64,000 nucleotides of DNA. It comes from Sorghum bicolor (Eukaryota; Streptophyta; Magnoliopsida; Poales; Poaceae). Below the pieces are notes generated by a model. The model did not search any database. It was given only the letters and a program-made list of their open reading frames with translations, and was not told the origin of the DNA. The position numbers and the translations under genes were made by a program. The stretch's first letter is position 1. Each line of letters starts with the position of its first letter. This document shows positions 34,606-46,856 of the stretch, in pieces. Location: assembly GCF_000003195.3 (NCBI RefSeq), contig NC_012871.2, positions 59,263,802 through 59,327,801 of the forward strand. Reading direction: 5' to 3'.

Positions 34606-37600
34606 CCCCCTGTGCAGTTGGCATCGGTCCTACCAGGTCCATTCCCCATCTCTGCAACGGCCATGATGCTGATATAAGCTGAGTTGGTGCTGAAGGTCCT
34701 GACTGAATTGGTGAGAAGGTTTGGCAGGCTTTGCATGTCTTCACTATTTCTTCAGCATCTTTGATGTGAGTTGGCCAGTAGAAGCCTTGTCTTAATGCTT
34801 TAGCAGACAATGCGCGAGGTCCAATGTGAGACCCGCACATTCCAGAGTGTATCTCTTGCAGGAGCTCTCTGCCCTCGTTTTGTGATATGCATCTCAGCAA
34901 AGGTTGGACTACGGCTTTCTTGTACAGGATCCCGTCAATGGTGGTGTAATTCCTTGCTCTTGCCTCCATCCTCTTGGCTATTGCTTCGTCATCTGCAGCT
35001 GTCTTGCCTTTGAGGCAATCAGCTATTGCCTGCCTCCAATCTTCGCTTTCTGTCAGCAGGACTGAGCGAAAAGCTTTTGGCAACGATTCGGTTACGGGTG
35101 TTGCAATAATCTGGTGGAAGGTTCCTTCTGGCAAGGGGGTGTTGTTGGCTGTTGCTTTCGCTAGCTCGTCTGCCTCGTAGTTCTCAGCTCTTGGAATGTA
35201 CTGCAGAGTGAATCCCTTGAACCTTCTCTCCAGGCCTCTTACGACGGCCAGATATCTTGCCAGCTCTGGGTTGTGTGCTAGGTATTCCTTCTCCACTTGC
35301 CCTGCCACCACCTGGGAGTCTGTTTTGATGAGTAGGGTTTTTGCTCCCGAAGCCTTAGCTTTGTTCAGCCCGAGGATGAGACCTTCATACTCACCTATGT
35401 TGTTTGTTGCTTTGAATTCGAGTCGTACAGCAAACTTTAGTTTGAGTCCAGATGGTGCGATTAGAACGGCTACTGCTCCTGCTCCTGCTTGACCCCAGGC
35501 GCCATCTGTATACAACGTCCACGGCTGATCGACTACCTTCTCCTCTTCTTTGTTCGAAGGTGTCCAATCTGCCATGAAGTCAGCCAGGGCTTGAGATTTG
35601 ATGGAGGTTCTGGGGACATAGGTGATGTCAAACTGTGACAGTTCGGCCGCCCATTTTCCTATACGTCCGGAAGCCTCTTTGTTCCTAAGGATATCACCCA
35701 ATGGCTGCGAAGTGGGTACTTTAATCTCATGGCTTTGGAAGTAATGCTTGAGCTTCCTTGATGCACACAAGACCGCGTACGCGATTTTTTCTATCTCCGT
35801 GTAGTTCAACTTTGCTCCTGACAGAGCTTCAGATACGTAGTAAACGGGCCTTTGCACCGTTCCCTTGCTGTCGCTTGTCTCGTGCACCAGGACACCACTG
35901 ACAGCGTGCTCGGAGGCAGCCACATACAGTAGTAGTGGGGTGTCTGGCTCAGGCACTGTTACCACCAGGTTGGTTGCAATGTAATTCTTGAGCTGCCTGA
36001 AGGCCTCTGATTGTTCCGGACCCCATTCTGTTTTACCTTCTCCTCTCAGCACTTTGAAGAATGGAAGGCTCCGTTCTGCGGATCTTGAAATGAATCTGTT
36101 GAGGGCTGCTATTCGGCCAGTCAGCTTTTGCACTTCTTTCTTGCTTGAAGGTTCCGCCATTGACATGATTGCCTTTGTCTTGTCTGGGTTTGCTCTGATT
36201 CCTTCAGGACTGATAATATATCCCAGCATTTTCCCTTTGCTGACCCCGAATACGCATTTCTCCGGGTTGAGTTTCAGCCCGGCGGTTCTGAGGTTGACAA
36301 AGGTTTCCTGTAGGTCCTTGATATGATCTTCTTTGCGCTTGCTCATGACGACAACGTCGTCAACGTAGGCTATGATGTTTCTCTGCAGCTGACTTCCCAG
36401 AACCTTCCCCATCATTCTGGAGAAGGTTGCTCCAGCATTCTTAAGACCTTCTGGCATTCTGGTGTAGCAATACGTGCCGAACGGGGTTGTAAAGCTTGCC
36501 TTCCCCTCGTCTTCCTTTTTGAGCCAGATTTGATGGTACCCGGAGAAACAATCCAGTAGTGAAAATCTCTGGCAACCAGCGGCTTTGTCAACGGAGGTAT
36601 CTATCCTTGGCAAGGGGAAGGAATCTTTGACGCAAGCCTTGTTGAGATCTGTGAAGTCTATGCACATTCTCATTTTACCATTCTTCTTGGGGACCAGGAC
36701 CACATTCGCCAGCCATTCCGGGTATATGACCTCTCTGATGACCTTTGCGTCTAGAAGTCTTTGTACCTCTGCCTTTGCGGCTAAGGTTCTTTCTTCAGAC
36801 ATTTTTCTCTGTCTCTGTTTCTTTGGCCTCATTCTCGGATCGATGTCCAGCGAATGCTCTATGATATCTCTGCTGACTCCCTGTAGGTCAGAGGCGCTCC
36901 AAGCGAAGATATCTTGATTCTTTTGCAACACGTTCAGCAAATCGAGTTCCTCCTCTCTACTGAGGGTGGCGGAGATGGTGACCTTCCTATCTGGAACGGC
37001 CTCCTGCAGAGGGACACATTTCGTTTCCTCCTGATCGGCCAGGTCTGTTTTACCCCTTGGCATGTCTGGTGGCTGGGAAGCTTCCTGTTGCGTGGAGTCC
37101 ACGGAGTTTATGTTCCGGAAGGACTTGTAAATCGCTTTCTCTATGTTTCTTGCTTCTTTTTGACTTCCGTGAACCGTTATCACTCCGTGCAGAGCCGGGA
37201 TTTTCATGCACAGGTATCCCATGTGAGCAGCCGCATTGAACTTGTTCAAGAATCCTCGTCCGAATATGGCATTGTATGGGTAGTGCAGGTCTACCACATC
37301 GAAGGTGATGTACTCTGTTCTTGCGTTCTCCGATGTGCCGAAGGATACGGGCAAGGCGACCTTCCCCAAAGCATGTATCTGCTTTCCTCCGAACCCGATC
37401 AAAGGTGACTCTGAAGGTTGGAGTTGGCTTCTGCTGAGCTTCATTTGGTCGAAGGTTCCAGCAAATATTATGTCTGCGGAACTTCCTGAATCCACTAAGA
37501 TCCTGCTTACTCCCCAACCCGCAACATTTGTTGTTATGACTAAGGCATCTGTGTGAGGGTAGCTTTCCAACCTTAGATCTTCCTCGGTGAAGGTTATTGG

Positions 37601-39469
37601 GGTTCTGGACCAATCGGTACATCTTACTGGCCCTTGAACTGCAACGTTGTTAACGAGCCGGAGGTGGTCCTTCTTCTGCTTCTTTGTCTGGAACTCCATT
37701 GAGGACCCTCCAGCTATTGGTAAGATCATTCCAATCGTGGGCAGGGGTGTATGAGGGCCGATCTGATTATCGGGGTGGGGTTCGGTTTTTGGTGGGGGTG
37801 GAGCTTGGAGTAGCTGCAGCTGGTTTGGGGGAGGAGGTAGTGACTGCTGGCGGGGCTGCGGGGTTTCGATGTACGTAATATGTGGAGGTCGTGGAGGAAC
37901 ATAGTTTGGTGGAAGGTTGTGATCCGCGGGCTGCTGTGCTGGGCGCCAAGCTGGTAGGAAGCTGGGATAGTAAGCAGAGGCTAGCGCGTTCGACTGAATT
38001 GGAGCTGGGTGCTGCTGGCTTGATCCTCCGACATATGAATGGTAGAAGGTTTGAGGGAATGTGTGATTCACCTCCCGAGGTTGAGCAACTGGTGTCGGAG
38101 GTTGCGGAGCTGATCTGCTCTTAATCCTCTCCTGAGTTTCCTTTGCATCCGGGCAATCCCTGGTGGAGTGACCCTTCTCCTCCCCATGGAAGAAACAATA
38201 TTGCTTCCGTGGCCGCTGATTTTGATTTTTTGGCCATCCTGCGTTTCGGCTCCCTCTTCCGGCTTGATTGGGTCTGCGTTCTGAGTTTTGCGCTTCCGCC
38301 GGCGGACGGTTATATTCCGGCCTGTCATTCTTTGGTTGCTCAATATTCATCATCTGTCCACTAGCTTCTCGCTGTGGCCGGCGTTCATCTTGGTTAAGGC
38401 TCTTCTTCTGCGAATTTCTATCATTGCTCTGCCTCTTCTGAGAGTTTTGGTCTTCCAACCTCTTGCGGTAGTCGTTGTCTGACCTGCAATACTTCTCGAA
38501 CTCATGGTACAGCTCGTGCATGGATGCTGGTTTTTCTCTGGCCAAGTGAGCTGCGAAGGGCCCTATGCGAAGACCCTTGATGGCCGCTTCAATGGCAACC
38601 TCCTCCGGCACGCCGGGTGCTCTCGCCTTAGTCTGCACGAACCTTTGGAAGTATTCACGTAGTGCCTCTCCCTGACTCTGGCGACACTGGAACAGGTCCG
38701 TGGAGGTTAGTGATTCAACTGCGAATCCCTGGAAATTCGCCAAAATCTTGTCTCGAAGGTTCTCCCATGAATAGATTGAACCGGGTCTGAGCATCGAGTA
38801 CCATGCCAAGGCATCTCCCTCGGCTGCGATCACGAAGGATTTTGCCATCACAGTTTCATTCCCTCCAGCTGAGGCCACGGCTGCCTCGAAACTCATCAGG
38901 AATTGGCGCGGGTCTGCCTTTCCGCTGAATTTAGGGAGCGTGATAGGTTTGTAGGTTGTTGGCCAAGGCGAGGTCTGCAATCCTTCGGACAAAGGGGAAC
39001 GAAGGTCCAACGTGCCCCGCAGCATGCCACCGTAGTTTGCCGGTTGCACATCTAATGTTGGGCCGGCGCTGGTCAGTACAGCGGGCTGGATTGTCGGCTG
39101 AGGTGGAGGCTGCATGCTAAGGATTTCTGCCTGCAGGAGTGAAAGCTGCTGCCTGATCTCGGCTGCTTGCGTCGCGGCTACCGCTGCCTCTTGGCTGGCG
39201 GCGTAGGCGGCAGCGATCCGGTCTCGCTCTTGCTGTAGGTTCTGCAATTGCGTTTGCAGCTGCTGGAGCTCTTGCGTGGCCGTGGGTTGCGCCGGGCCTG
39301 CGGCGGGAGGAGGTTCCTGGCGTGTTTCCGGCTGCACGTTCTCTGGCTGCTCGCCCTCAGAACCTTCTCCCTCCACGGTCGCGTACGTGCTCCGCACGGC
39401 CCTCCTCGGCCTTCCTCTCCTGGAGGGCTCTGCCCGAGGTCTTGTGGTGCTTGTTCTCTTTCCAGCCAT
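34535..39469 (-). CDS. gypsy gag-pol polyprotein (through start of integrase)
   Basis: One open frame of 1,644 codons beginning at ATG 39469, just inside the primer site. In order it holds: an Arg-rich N-terminus and Gln-rich coiled coil; the retrotransposon gag domain (about residues 170-330); a zinc knuckle of C-X3-H-X6-H-X4-C type (about 422-438); an aspartic protease with DSGSSADI (about 655); reverse transcriptase with YVDD (about 1035); a first RNase H; a second RNase H of the archaeal-like type beginning LYTDGAWG (about 1318); and the integrase zinc finger (to about 1580) and first catalytic Asp in WGMDLVGP (about 1609). After that the frame is lost in a run of five G (minus strand, 34606-34610), and the last 25 or so codons are out of frame. 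The dual RNase H is the Tat-lineage mark. Confidence 0.93.
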   Translation of the reverse strand: MAGKRTSTTRPRAEPSRRGRPRRAVRSTYATVEGEGSEGEQPENVQPETRQEPPPAAGPAQPTATQELQQLQTQLQNLQQERDRIAAAYAASQEAAVAATQAAEIRQQLSLLQAEILSMQPPPQPTIQPAVLTSAGPTLDVQPANYGGMLRGTLDLRSPLSEGLQTSPWPTTYKPITLPKFSGKADPRQFLMSFEAAVASAGGNETVMAKSFVIAAEGDALAWYSMLRPGSIYSWENLRDKILANFQGFAVESLTSTDLFQCRQSQGEALREYFQRFVQTKARAPGVPEEVAIEAAIKGLRIGPFAAHLAREKPASMHELYHEFEKYCRSDNDYRKRLEDQNSQKRQSNDRNSQKKSLNQDERRPQREASGQMMNIEQPKNDRPEYNRPPAEAQNSERRPNQAGRGSRNAGWPKNQNQRPRKQYCFFHGEEKGHSTRDCPDAKETQERIKSRSAPQPPTPVAQPREVNHTFPQTFYHSYVGGSSQQHPAPIQSNALASAYYPSFLPAWRPAQQPADHNLPPNYVPPRPPHITYIETPQPRQQSLPPPPNQLQLLQAPPPPKTEPHPDNQIGPHTPLPTIGMILPIAGGSSMEFQTKKQKKDHLRLVNNVAVQGPVRCTDWSRTPITFTEEDLRLESYPHTDALVITTNVAGWGVSRILVDSGSSADIIFAGTFDQMKLSRSQLQPSESPLIGFGGKQIHALGKVALPVSFGTSENARTEYITFDVVDLHYPYNAIFGRGFLNKFNAAAHMGYLCMKIPALHGVITVHGSQKEARNIEKAIYKSFRNINSVDSTQQEASQPPDMPRGKTDLADQEETKCVPLQEAVPDRKVTISATLSREEELDLLNVLQKNQDIFAWSASDLQGVSRDIIEHSLDIDPRMRPKKQRQRKMSEERTLAAKAEVQRLLDAKVIREVIYPEWLANVVLVPKKNGKMRMCIDFTDLNKACVKDSFPLPRIDTSVDKAAGCQRFSLLDCFSGYHQIWLKKEDEGKASFTTPFGTYCYTRMPEGLKNAGATFSRMMGKVLGSQLQRNIIAYVDDVVVMSKRKEDHIKDLQETFVNLRTAGLKLNPEKCVFGVSKGKMLGYIISPEGIRANPDKTKAIMSMAEPSSKKEVQKLTGRIAALNRFISRSAERSLPFFKVLRGEGKTEWGPEQSEAFRQLKNYIATNLVVTVPEPDTPLLLYVAASEHAVSGVLVHETSDSKGTVQRPVYYVSEALSGAKLNYTEIEKIAYAVLCASRKLKHYFQSHEIKVPTSQPLGDILRNKEASGRIGKWAAELSQFDITYVPRTSIKSQALADFMADWTPSNKEEEKVVDQPWTLYTDGAWGQAGAGAVAVLIAPSGLKLKFAVRLEFKATNNIGEYEGLILGLNKAKASGAKTLLIKTDSQVVAGQVEKEYLAHNPELARYLAVVRGLERRFKGFTLQYIPRAENYEADELAKATANNTPLPEGTFHQIIATPVTESLPKAFRSVLLTESEDWRQAIADCLKGKTAADDEAIAKRMEARARNYTTIDGILYKKAVVQPLLRCISQNEGRELLQEIHSGMCGSHIGPRALSAKALRQGFYWPTHIKDAEEIVKTCKACQTFSPIQSGPSAPTQLISASWPLQRWGMDLVGPMPTAQGETSLPSWPSNTSQDGSKLSHWQP

Positions 39470-39485
39470 CGCAGGTTATACTTCG

Positions 39486-39505
39486 CGCCCCACGGTGGGC
39501 GCCAA
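39486..39505 (-). other. gypsy primer-binding site
   Basis: Immediately inside the 5' LTR the minus strand reads TTGGCGCCCACCGTGGGG. TGGCGCC next to an LTR is a common tRNA-primer complement in plant gypsy elements. The exact tRNA cannot be named from here. Confidence 0.7.
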
Positions 39506-40208
39506 TGTTGGGAAAATGCTCTCTGCACTCCCCAGCAATACGGTGGATCAAGAACCTTCTCACTCGGAGCCGTGAGAAGTTCGAGCGCTGACAGACAGTA
39601 AGCTCAACGGTAGGTGAATACAGTGAATGCCCTCTCTCTTTATTAATGACGGCATCGCGCCCCTTATATAGGGCCTGGAAACCGACCTAACGACATTTAC
39701 ATAAATACCCCGTGACGGTGGGAGGATATTCCAGCATATTCTTACACCACAGTCTACTGACCCTAAGTCACCTGCGTAATTTCACATTGCAAGCCCTTCG
39801 TTTATCCTCTGTCTGGGGCTTCAGTTGGTCGGAGGCTTGGATCCTCCGCCCAATCGCGGATCCTCCGACACTTCGGTGTCGGAGGTTCCTCAGCCTGGCC
39901 GGGCCGGAGGTTGCTCGTCCCGGCCACCCCGGGAGTTCCTCCTTAGCCTGGTCGAGTCGGAGGTCCCTCGGCCTGGCCGCGTTCTCGCCATCCTCGGACC
40001 CGGGAAGGTCGGAGGTTCCCCCCTTTCCTCGCTTGTGGGCCTCCGCCGGTGTCTCAGTCCCTGCACACACTTAGCACGACCAGACGAGTCGTCAACATTA
40101 GTATTTTCCAGTGAAGGATATCCTTCGACGCTTCAGGCGTCGGAGGTTCCTTGGGTGAAGAATAACCTTCGACGCTACCAGGGGGAAGGATGCAGCTGTT
40201 CCCCAACA
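39506..40208 (-). repeat. gypsy 5' LTR
   Basis: 703 bp, two differences from the 3' LTR. The minus-strand TATA core lies at 39664-39671 and drives toward gag at 39469. Confidence 0.95.
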
Positions 40209-40899
40209 ATGTCCAATGCATACAATCAATGGACCCTATCATGCCTGGAAATCCCTTTTTCTCACCCAATGCAAGTAAGCGTGCTATGTCCTTTTCATTA
40301 GGGCTCCTGAGGTATTCATCACCAAAAACTTCAATAACTGCCCGAACAAATCTGCGCAGGCTCTCAAGTGCAGTACTCTCGCCAATGCGAACATACTCGT
40401 CTGTCGCATCAGCAGGAACCCCATATGCAAGCATACGCATTGCTGCAGTGATTTTTTGGAAGGAACTCAGTCCAAGAACATTGGCCGCATTTCTTTTCTG
40501 GACAAAGTAATCATCATGCTCTTCCACAGCTTTCATTATGCGCTTGAAAAGGTCCCTAGACATCTTGTATCTGAAGAACAAAACAAAATGTTCATAACTA
40601 AAATAATATTTCAGCTTGTAAAACAAATTAATAAAAAGTTGTAAGACCAAGAACCTACGACGGAACATCTCATCGGTGTATGTTGGATTGTCCGCTAAGT
40701 AATCTTGAAACATCCTGTCCTGTCCGCCTTGTCTATCACGGTCAAGAACTCTATGACCTTTCACAGAGCCACCGTGTTTTCCTTTTTCATTTGAGAAGGC
40801 GGCTTGCACAAGTTGAGCAGTCGATAATATTAGCAATTCATCGTCATCGGATGATGACTCCTCTAGTACTCTTCTAGCACGGGATCTTTTCCTAGGCAT
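40209..40899 (-). pseudogene. PIF/Harbinger transposase, N-terminal part
   Basis: It starts at ATG 40899 (MPRKRSRARR, basic) with exon 1 at 40655-40899. An 84-bp intron (40571-40654, GT/AG) joins in frame to exon 2, which holds the helix-turn-helix-like region and the first catalytic Asp in GSIDCMHW. It is then cut by the gypsy element at the ATGTC duplication. The frame picks up exactly at 26887, so the two halves were one gene of usual HARBI1-like length. No other damage is visible. Confidence 0.88.
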
Positions 40900-41261
40900 G
40901 ATTCCTAATCACAGATCAAAAAAAACCTAGCGCTACAAGGGAGAGATGCTAACCTGCGGCAGGGGGGGCTGGGGCGCCGTTGTCCTGTTTCACCACCACG
41001 GCGACGTGTTCCAGCGGCGGCGTGAGGAAGGCGTCGTGTTCGTGCGCGATGGAGGAGATCGCGCGATGGATGTATCGATCGGCCAGGCAAAGTACCGGTC
41101 AACAAACTAAACGAGGTGGGCCTCCTCTTTTTTTTATTTGGCACGGAGAAATAGAGAACTGTTGGAGATGAGCTTTTTTCAACTTGGTAAATCATTATAG
41201 CAACTTGCTAAAAATCGCAATTTGGCAAGTGAGAAGTAGAGAACTGTTGGAGATGCTCTTA

Positions 41262-41634
41262 CGACTTATTAGAAAGAAAGGAAAACATGACCTGAGGTTT
41301 TTTTTTCACTCACCCGCACAGAAGATGCATAGCAAGAGAAACGGAATCCGGCTGCGCAACTGAAAACGAGGGCCCAACCATCCAGCAGCATCAGCAGGGC
41401 ACCAAGTTTTATTCCACCAAATATACTCTAACCCACCCCTCAGATTCCCGCTCGCGCCAGCGATCCAAAGCTAGCCCGGTACGAGATATTTTCGCTGCAT
41501 TTGGTGTGGCACAGTTTATTAGTTTTATTTTTTCTGTGTGGACTTACACATCAAATCAGCATTCAACAATCATTACGATTAATATAATTTGCGTGCAAAG
41601 AACCTGTTCAGCTGTCAACCTTTAGGTCCCATTC
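41262..41634. other. no gene seen
   Basis: Nothing recognised between the Harbinger element and the next MITE. Confidence 0.4.
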
Positions 41635-41738
41635 GTTTGGGGTGAAATAGATCCAGGAAGCAAATTTTTATACAAATTTGTGAACCAATCCAATTAGAAA
41701 TAGTTCCGACCTTCATCGCTGAAGAAACGAACAAGACC
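41635..41738. mobile_element. short MITE with GGTCCCATTCGTTT end
   Basis: GGTCCCATTCGTTTGG at the left and AAACGAACAAGACC at the right are imperfect inverted partners; total 104 bp. The flanking bases (TTA left, TAG right) do not give a clean duplication. Confidence 0.5.
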
Positions 41739-41844
41739 TAGGCACATTAATTTTGCAACACGCACGTGCAGGGAAACTGTACGCCAATGGAGTAGCATAC
41801 TGAGTTATTGAAGTCACATTGGTCATGTTTGCGCTCATGTGCTA

Positions 41845-42332
41845 CGGTCTTGCTTTGTTCGTTTGGCTGATAAATCATGATAAAAAAATACTATTGGCTA
41901 ATTTACTGTAAGAGAAAAATACTGCGAAATAGCTTATAATTCAATATCGTGTGTACACATCGTAGATGCATGCTTGTTCATGGCCATTCTGAACCCCTGG
42001 CATTCTGATTTCTATCATTGTGGCATGCGTCTCTATGTGGAAAACTTGCTCCCGAGTCTCTGACTATATTATGTCGATGCCAACAAAGACAGTGCTTGAA
42101 GCGCCATTTACAGAACCTAAAACGCAACGTCCTATTCGCTTAAATTTATGTGTCGAATATGCTAGTCATTCAACAGTATTTTTCTCTCACAACAAATTAG
42201 CGAATAATACTTTCAGCTATGACTTTTTCAAACAAGCAAACAAGCTAACAAATCAGTAATGTTTTTCTCTCACAATAAATTAGTAAACAATATTTTCAGT
42301 CGTAACTTTTTAGCCAGGCGAACAGAGGCCCC
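41845..42332. mobile_element. MITE-like element with GTTCGTTTGGCTGATAA arms
   Basis: The left arm (about 41850-41950) holds TTGTTCGTTTGGCTGATAAA and AAGAGAAAAATACTG. The right part holds the inverse twice (CAACAGTATTTTTCTCTCAC near 42170 and a second copy near 42262) and ends GCGAACAGAGGCC. The duplicated right arm suggests nesting. The ends are approximate. Confidence 0.55.
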
Positions 42333-43663
42333 ATACTTGACAAGTTGGATCTATCTTTTTTAGGGTGTCAAAACTTTGGACTCGGATTAGGATTAGTGCC
42401 GCGAGGTTAATCTGTTTGGTGGTTCTTCGACTACTTCAAGAAAAGATGCTCTAAGTATTGCTTAGTATAACACAAGATTGGTCATCAATTTGGGTGCATC
42501 GTCTGCCACCATTCATGGTTGCCAGTCAATTTCAATTACTATCAGTATCAGTTGACCAAACAGTAGAGGATAGATGGGCTTAGACTTTCGAAGGCATGCA
42601 TGCATGTGAGGTGTTTAGATGGTACTCCACATTAATCACCATCTTCTTGCAGGAGAATGGTTGGTGGATTTTTTTATCCCATTTTTGGTGGAAAAAGTGG
42701 GGCTTCTATGCATCATACTAGCTTAGTTTGATCAAATAGAATGCAATGCTAGTTGCATTCTTCATTAAAGTGCCTAAAGTTTGATCAAATATAGAGATAA
42801 AAATATTAAAGTTTATGACCCCCAAATAAACATATCAAGATATATGTTTCACGATGAATTTAATGATAGTACGATAAATATTACCAAGTTTTTATATAAA
42901 TTTAGTCAAAGTTGACATACTCTAACATGGTACTATTCTAAAATTACATCATTTTGGAACATAGGGAGTATCATAAGTATTAATATTTTTGTACATAAAC
43001 ATGATCAAACTCAAAATAGTTTGACTCGATACTATGTTACAATAGCATTATTTTCCGAATGGAGGGAGTAAGTGATCGTGCGGCAGTGGGAGAGTATGGA
43101 GAAAAAGCATGGTTCTACATTCACACCATGAAGTTCCAAGTGATAGGCGAACAGGGAACGAAGACAGTTCGCAAGTGAGGTTATGGGTGATTTGTTTTTG
43201 ACCAAGTGACAAGCATAATTATTGTCACGTTAGGCAATCTACAATTATGGATTTCCTCTGACAAGGGGAAGCGACGATGATGGATCCACGTGATCCATTT
43301 GTGTCTTTCACCGTTCCAAGTGCCTGACGGGTAGATGGGTGCATATGTGGGTCTGAAATATCACTGCATATATTTGAGGCCATAGGCCAAGTAGGTACTC
43401 TCCATTCTAAATTATAAGACATTCTAAAAATTTTGGAGAGTCAAATAATTTTAAGTTTGATCAAATTTATATAATAAGATGATAATATTTATGATATTAA
43501 TTAAATATCATTAGAGTCTTCATTAATTATATTTTCATAGTATATCTATTTGATATTACAAATCTTCATATTTTTTCTATAATCTTGATCAAACTACTAG
43601 GCAGTGGCAGCCCTCCTTCCCCTAGAGTTGCCCCGGCTAGTTGGGACTTGGGGACTGAACCTC
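42333..43663. other. no gene seen; Stowaway-like fragments
   Basis: Single-ended Stowaway-like pieces occur (CATAGGGAGTA near 42962, GAATGGAGGGAGTA near 43057, TACTCTCCATTCTAAATT near 43396), with TAGTTTGATCAAA-type interiors. No complete pair of ends and no gene was identified. Confidence 0.45.
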
Positions 43664-43732
43664 CCTCAATTGAGTTAAGCGCTCCCCCAATTGAGTTAAG
43701 CGCTCCCCCCATTGAGTTAAGCGCCACACAAA
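43664..43732. repeat. three tandem copies of a ~23-bp unit
   Basis: CAATTGAGTTAAGCGCTCCC is repeated, the third copy starting CATTGAG. Read directly. Confidence 0.8.
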
Positions 43733-43863
43733 CTCTTACAATCGCGTTGTCAAAAAAAAATATCTTACAATCAGTCTCATAAGAGAAGGTCGAGTTTGCT
43801 ATTTTTTACTTGCAAATCTTGTGATTTGCCAACTTCTAAAATAATATAGGAAATAAAAAAATA

Positions 43864-44427
43864 GCTCATCTCCAAGAGTTTGCTATTTTGGATTTGGCAA
43901 AATGAAAAAAGAAGGCCCACAAGATGGTTTTTTCCTCGGGTGAACGACATCGCCGCCACATCGTAGCTTCCCCACGCTTCCCCTCCTCCCCTTCACGCGA
44001 ACGCCGCCGCCGCCGCATCGTAGCTTCATCGATCGATTCTTGGCATCAGACCTAGCGTGAACCCTAGAAGAATGATGACTACCCACAGCACCGGCCTTGC
44101 TCTAGACGGTGACTATCCTAGTTGGGCATAAAGATCGATAATGAGAAAAAGAGGAAACAACATACCATAACGCTGGACGACACGGCTTCGCGTCGAGCAG
44201 AAATGAAGAACGATAGGAACACGATCTTTTCTTTACACAGACGAGGAGGGCACACCCTTTTCTTCGCACGAAGGCTTTGTGCGCGCCAGAAATCATGATG
44301 GCAAGTTTGATATGCCAAGTTGCTATTTTTGCCAACTCGATTTGCCCAATTGTTGGAGATAATTTTTTCTTGTTTTGTCAAAATTATATGGATGACAAGT
44401 TGTTTTGCTAAACTCTTGGAGATGCCC
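43864..44427. mobile_element. PIF/Harbinger-type non-autonomous element
   Basis: GCTCATCTCCAAGAGTTTGC at the left pairs with AAACTCTTGGAGATGCCC at the right. The GC-rich centre (about 43940-44060) may be captured sequence. The termini match the CATCTCCAA family of the interrupted Harbinger element. The target duplication is unclear. Confidence 0.6.
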
Positions 44428-44446
44428 TATATTAACTTATTACAAG

Positions 44447-45112
44447 CTCTCTCTTCATTCTAAATTGTAAGTCATTTTAACTTTTCTAGATGCATTTTGA
44501 TTTTTCTACGTACCTAGATATATATTATGTCTAGATATATATTATGTCTAGATATATATATTAAAAGCAATATATCTAACAACTTATTAGAAGAGGTCGA
44601 AGTGAGTAGGAAAGTTCTTTATATACTAGTGTGCTACTGTATCCGTATTTTTGTCAATCAAAATACAGAAGTTGACACACTCACATATATACATAGACGT
44701 ACACTCACCTCATTTGAAGTTAGCTCCCATACTTAAAAGCTTATTTCTTTTTTTTAATACTTACTCTATTTTAAATTATAAGTCGTTTTGGTTTTTTAGA
44801 TACATTGATTTTACTATGCACCTACTCCCTCCATCTTGAAAATAGAGTGTATTGTGATCTCTAAAATTTATGTTAAAATACAATACATTTTACATAATGA
44901 CTATGTTTCAATTTGGCAAGGTTTATTAAAAAGAAATTTATGATTTGAGGAAAAACTATATAATTAGAATAATCTATGGTACATGCGTCATTTGAGTGTT
45001 CCCTTAAGTTGTCTTAAAATTTTTAAAACGTTATATATTATATTTAGATATATATTGAAAATAATGTATCTCAAAAAGATAAAATAACTTATAATTTAGG
45101 ATTGAGGGAGTA
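44447..45112. mobile_element. nested Stowaway-type MITEs
   Basis: The outer ends are TCTTCATTCTAAATTGTAAG near 44451 and ATAATTTAGGATTGAGGGAG at 45091-45110, followed by TA. Inner ends of the same type occur near 44761 (CTCTATTTTAAATTATAAG) and 44823 (CTACTCCCTCCATCTTG). Confidence 0.6.
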
Positions 45113-45711
45113 GAAAGGATTACATCAAGGTGATATACCATCAGTCTAGCCAATATCATTCGTGGCCTTTGCATAGCTATAGCATGATCCAGAGTCTTGA
45201 CTCCTGTGCGATGGCCTTACTTGCAAGTTGCAACAGCCCTTTTGTTCCATGTCATTAACAAATAAATAACGGTATAGTGACAAATGTTAGCCAGCTCGAT
45301 CTTTTTTATATATAACATGATACAAATGGAGAACTTCACATATATTCACCACTACGGTAGCCTATATCCATCATGCTAGCAGCCGCACTAATTAATTTAA
45401 CGTACTACTAGCTTGTGCAGAATCCGGGCTTATGGGCACCGGAGATATCAGGATAAGTGGATAAGGTCCCCCGGACAAGACGTTTATCTTTTCTCCTTTC
45501 CCTAAACGGAGCACGCTGGTCGGACCCACACTCAAGGAAAAAGCCTAGACCCATCAGATGAGATATATTCAGATCTCCAGTTGATTACCTGAAGTTCATC
45601 GTTGTGAACCCGTCAAAGATTCTTTTTGCCATGTTTGGAGACGCAGCATGGATGCAGTTCGTGGCTCACATGATCTTTTCTTTTTTTGACAACATGGTTC
45701 ACATGATCTTG
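45113..45711. other. no gene seen
   Basis: Nothing recognised on either strand. Confidence 0.4.
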
Positions 45712-45954
45712 GGCCTTGTTTAGTTTCTAAAAATTTTACAAAATTTTTTCAGATTTTTCATCACATCGAATCTTTAGACGTATGCTTAGAGTATTAAATA
45801 TAGATAAAAATAAAAACTAATTGCACAGTTTGGTCGGAATTGATGAGACGAATCTTTTGAGCTTATTTGTTCTATAATTGGACAATATTTGTCAAATACA
45901 AACGAAATTGTTAGTATTCCTATTTTGCAAAACTTTTTGGAAGTAAACAAGGCC
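45712..45954. mobile_element. GGCCTTGTTTAG MITE
   Basis: GGCCTTGTTTAGTTTC to GAAGTAAACAAGGCC, with the shared interior TCACATCGAATCTTTAGACG and GCACAGTTTGGTCGGAATTG. Same family as the copies at 6572-7203 and 57459-57701. Confidence 0.8.
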
Positions 45955-46851
45955 GTAGCAGCCATACAGCATGTGTATGAATGAACCTACCACACTGGTA
46001 TTAGACACATCGGGGTTCCGTTTAGGCATCTCGAGCTCTCCATCTTAATTGGAGATATGCTATGTTGCTGTGCTCCTGCAAGAAATGCCAACCTGCGCCT
46101 GCATTTCGGTAGCGCCATCCGCCATGTCGGTAGCCCTTGTCTGTCCCAAACTCCCAAGAGCTGTTTCGTCGTATCCTGCAGATACTAAAGATTAGAATGC
46201 AGCGAGTGCTGCAGCAGCGTGTCATTTACTTGCTCTTCTGGTATAGGACTGCAATGCGAGTTGCGAGTCATTAGGAAAACGTCTAAATCGACGATGAGTT
46301 GCACATGCATATTCCTTCAGCAAAAGAACCAGAAGATTAGACGTCACACACTCACACAGCTAGTGTTTGGCCGACCTCGCGCGCGTGCTTATTTCGGCCA
46401 GCGGTAGCGCTTATCCAAACTGGATGAATCGGAGAAGTTCAGTGGCTAACCACAGCCCCAACTTCAACAAATCTGAAGCCTATCTCTGTTCTGTCATCAG
46501 TGTCCAAACCACGCAAATGACAGTGACATAATCTGTAACTTGAGGAGTTGAGAAACAGCACATACAGGTACAGCTGCATGTCCATTAAGAATCGTCCTAA
46601 ATACATCAGGTCAGGACTTAGGAAAGAGCCCTATCTCTTTACCTCTTTTGTTCCATGATTCCATCCGATCCGGACGTGCTACCTCTTGATTCAGTCGCCA
46701 CTTGAGAAATTCAGGGATGGCACGCAAGGTAGCACCGGGGATCTGTCATCCTGTTCCAGCAAGAGCAACGGTGAGAAAAGGTCGTTGAATGCGCTGTACT
46801 CTGCTACAAGTGTCGCCGTCGCGCGCGTGGCCGCGTGGGCGTGGGGGACTT
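45955..46851. other. no gene recognised
   Basis: A minus-strand frame at 46022-46225 has protein-like composition (WEFGTDKGYRHGGWRYRNAG) but matches nothing I know and has no visible continuation. Otherwise empty. Confidence 0.35.
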
Positions 46852-46856
46852 CCTTT

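Larger units (their letters stand above)
26888..40208 (-). mobile_element. Ty3/gypsy LTR retrotransposon, Tat-like lineage, 13.3 kb
   Basis: Two 703-bp LTRs (26888-27590 and 39506-40208) begin TGTTGGG and end CCCAACA. The 5-bp target duplication ATGTC lies at 26883-26887 and 40209-40213. I see only two LTR differences, both transitions (near 26931/39549 and 27539/40157), so the insertion is very recent. The sense strand is minus: primer site, gag-pol, a spacer, a reverse-oriented extra gene (27955-32456) and a polypurine tract. Two RNase H domains in pol and an antisense extra gene point to the Tat lineage. Pol has one frame break, in the integrase. Confidence 0.95.
25524..41258 (-). mobile_element. 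PIF/Harbinger element, interrupted by a gypsy retrotransposon
   Basis: The left end GAGCATCTCCAACAGTTC is repeated as an inner variant near 25590. The right end GAACTGTTGGAGATGCTC, with its inner variant near 41155-41175, forms the inverted partner, giving compound termini of roughly 100 bp. Removing the gypsy insertion leaves about 2.4 kb that encodes a DDE transposase on the minus strand. I see no Myb-like second protein, which autonomous PIF/Harbinger elements normally also encode. A flanking target duplication was not found: TTA follows the right end, but CGT precedes the left. Confidence 0.8.

Noticed and set aside
46022..46225. Protein-like minus-strand frame of 67 codons
   Set aside because: The composition is suggestive, but it has no family match, no start context and no neighbouring exon, so I did not call it a gene.
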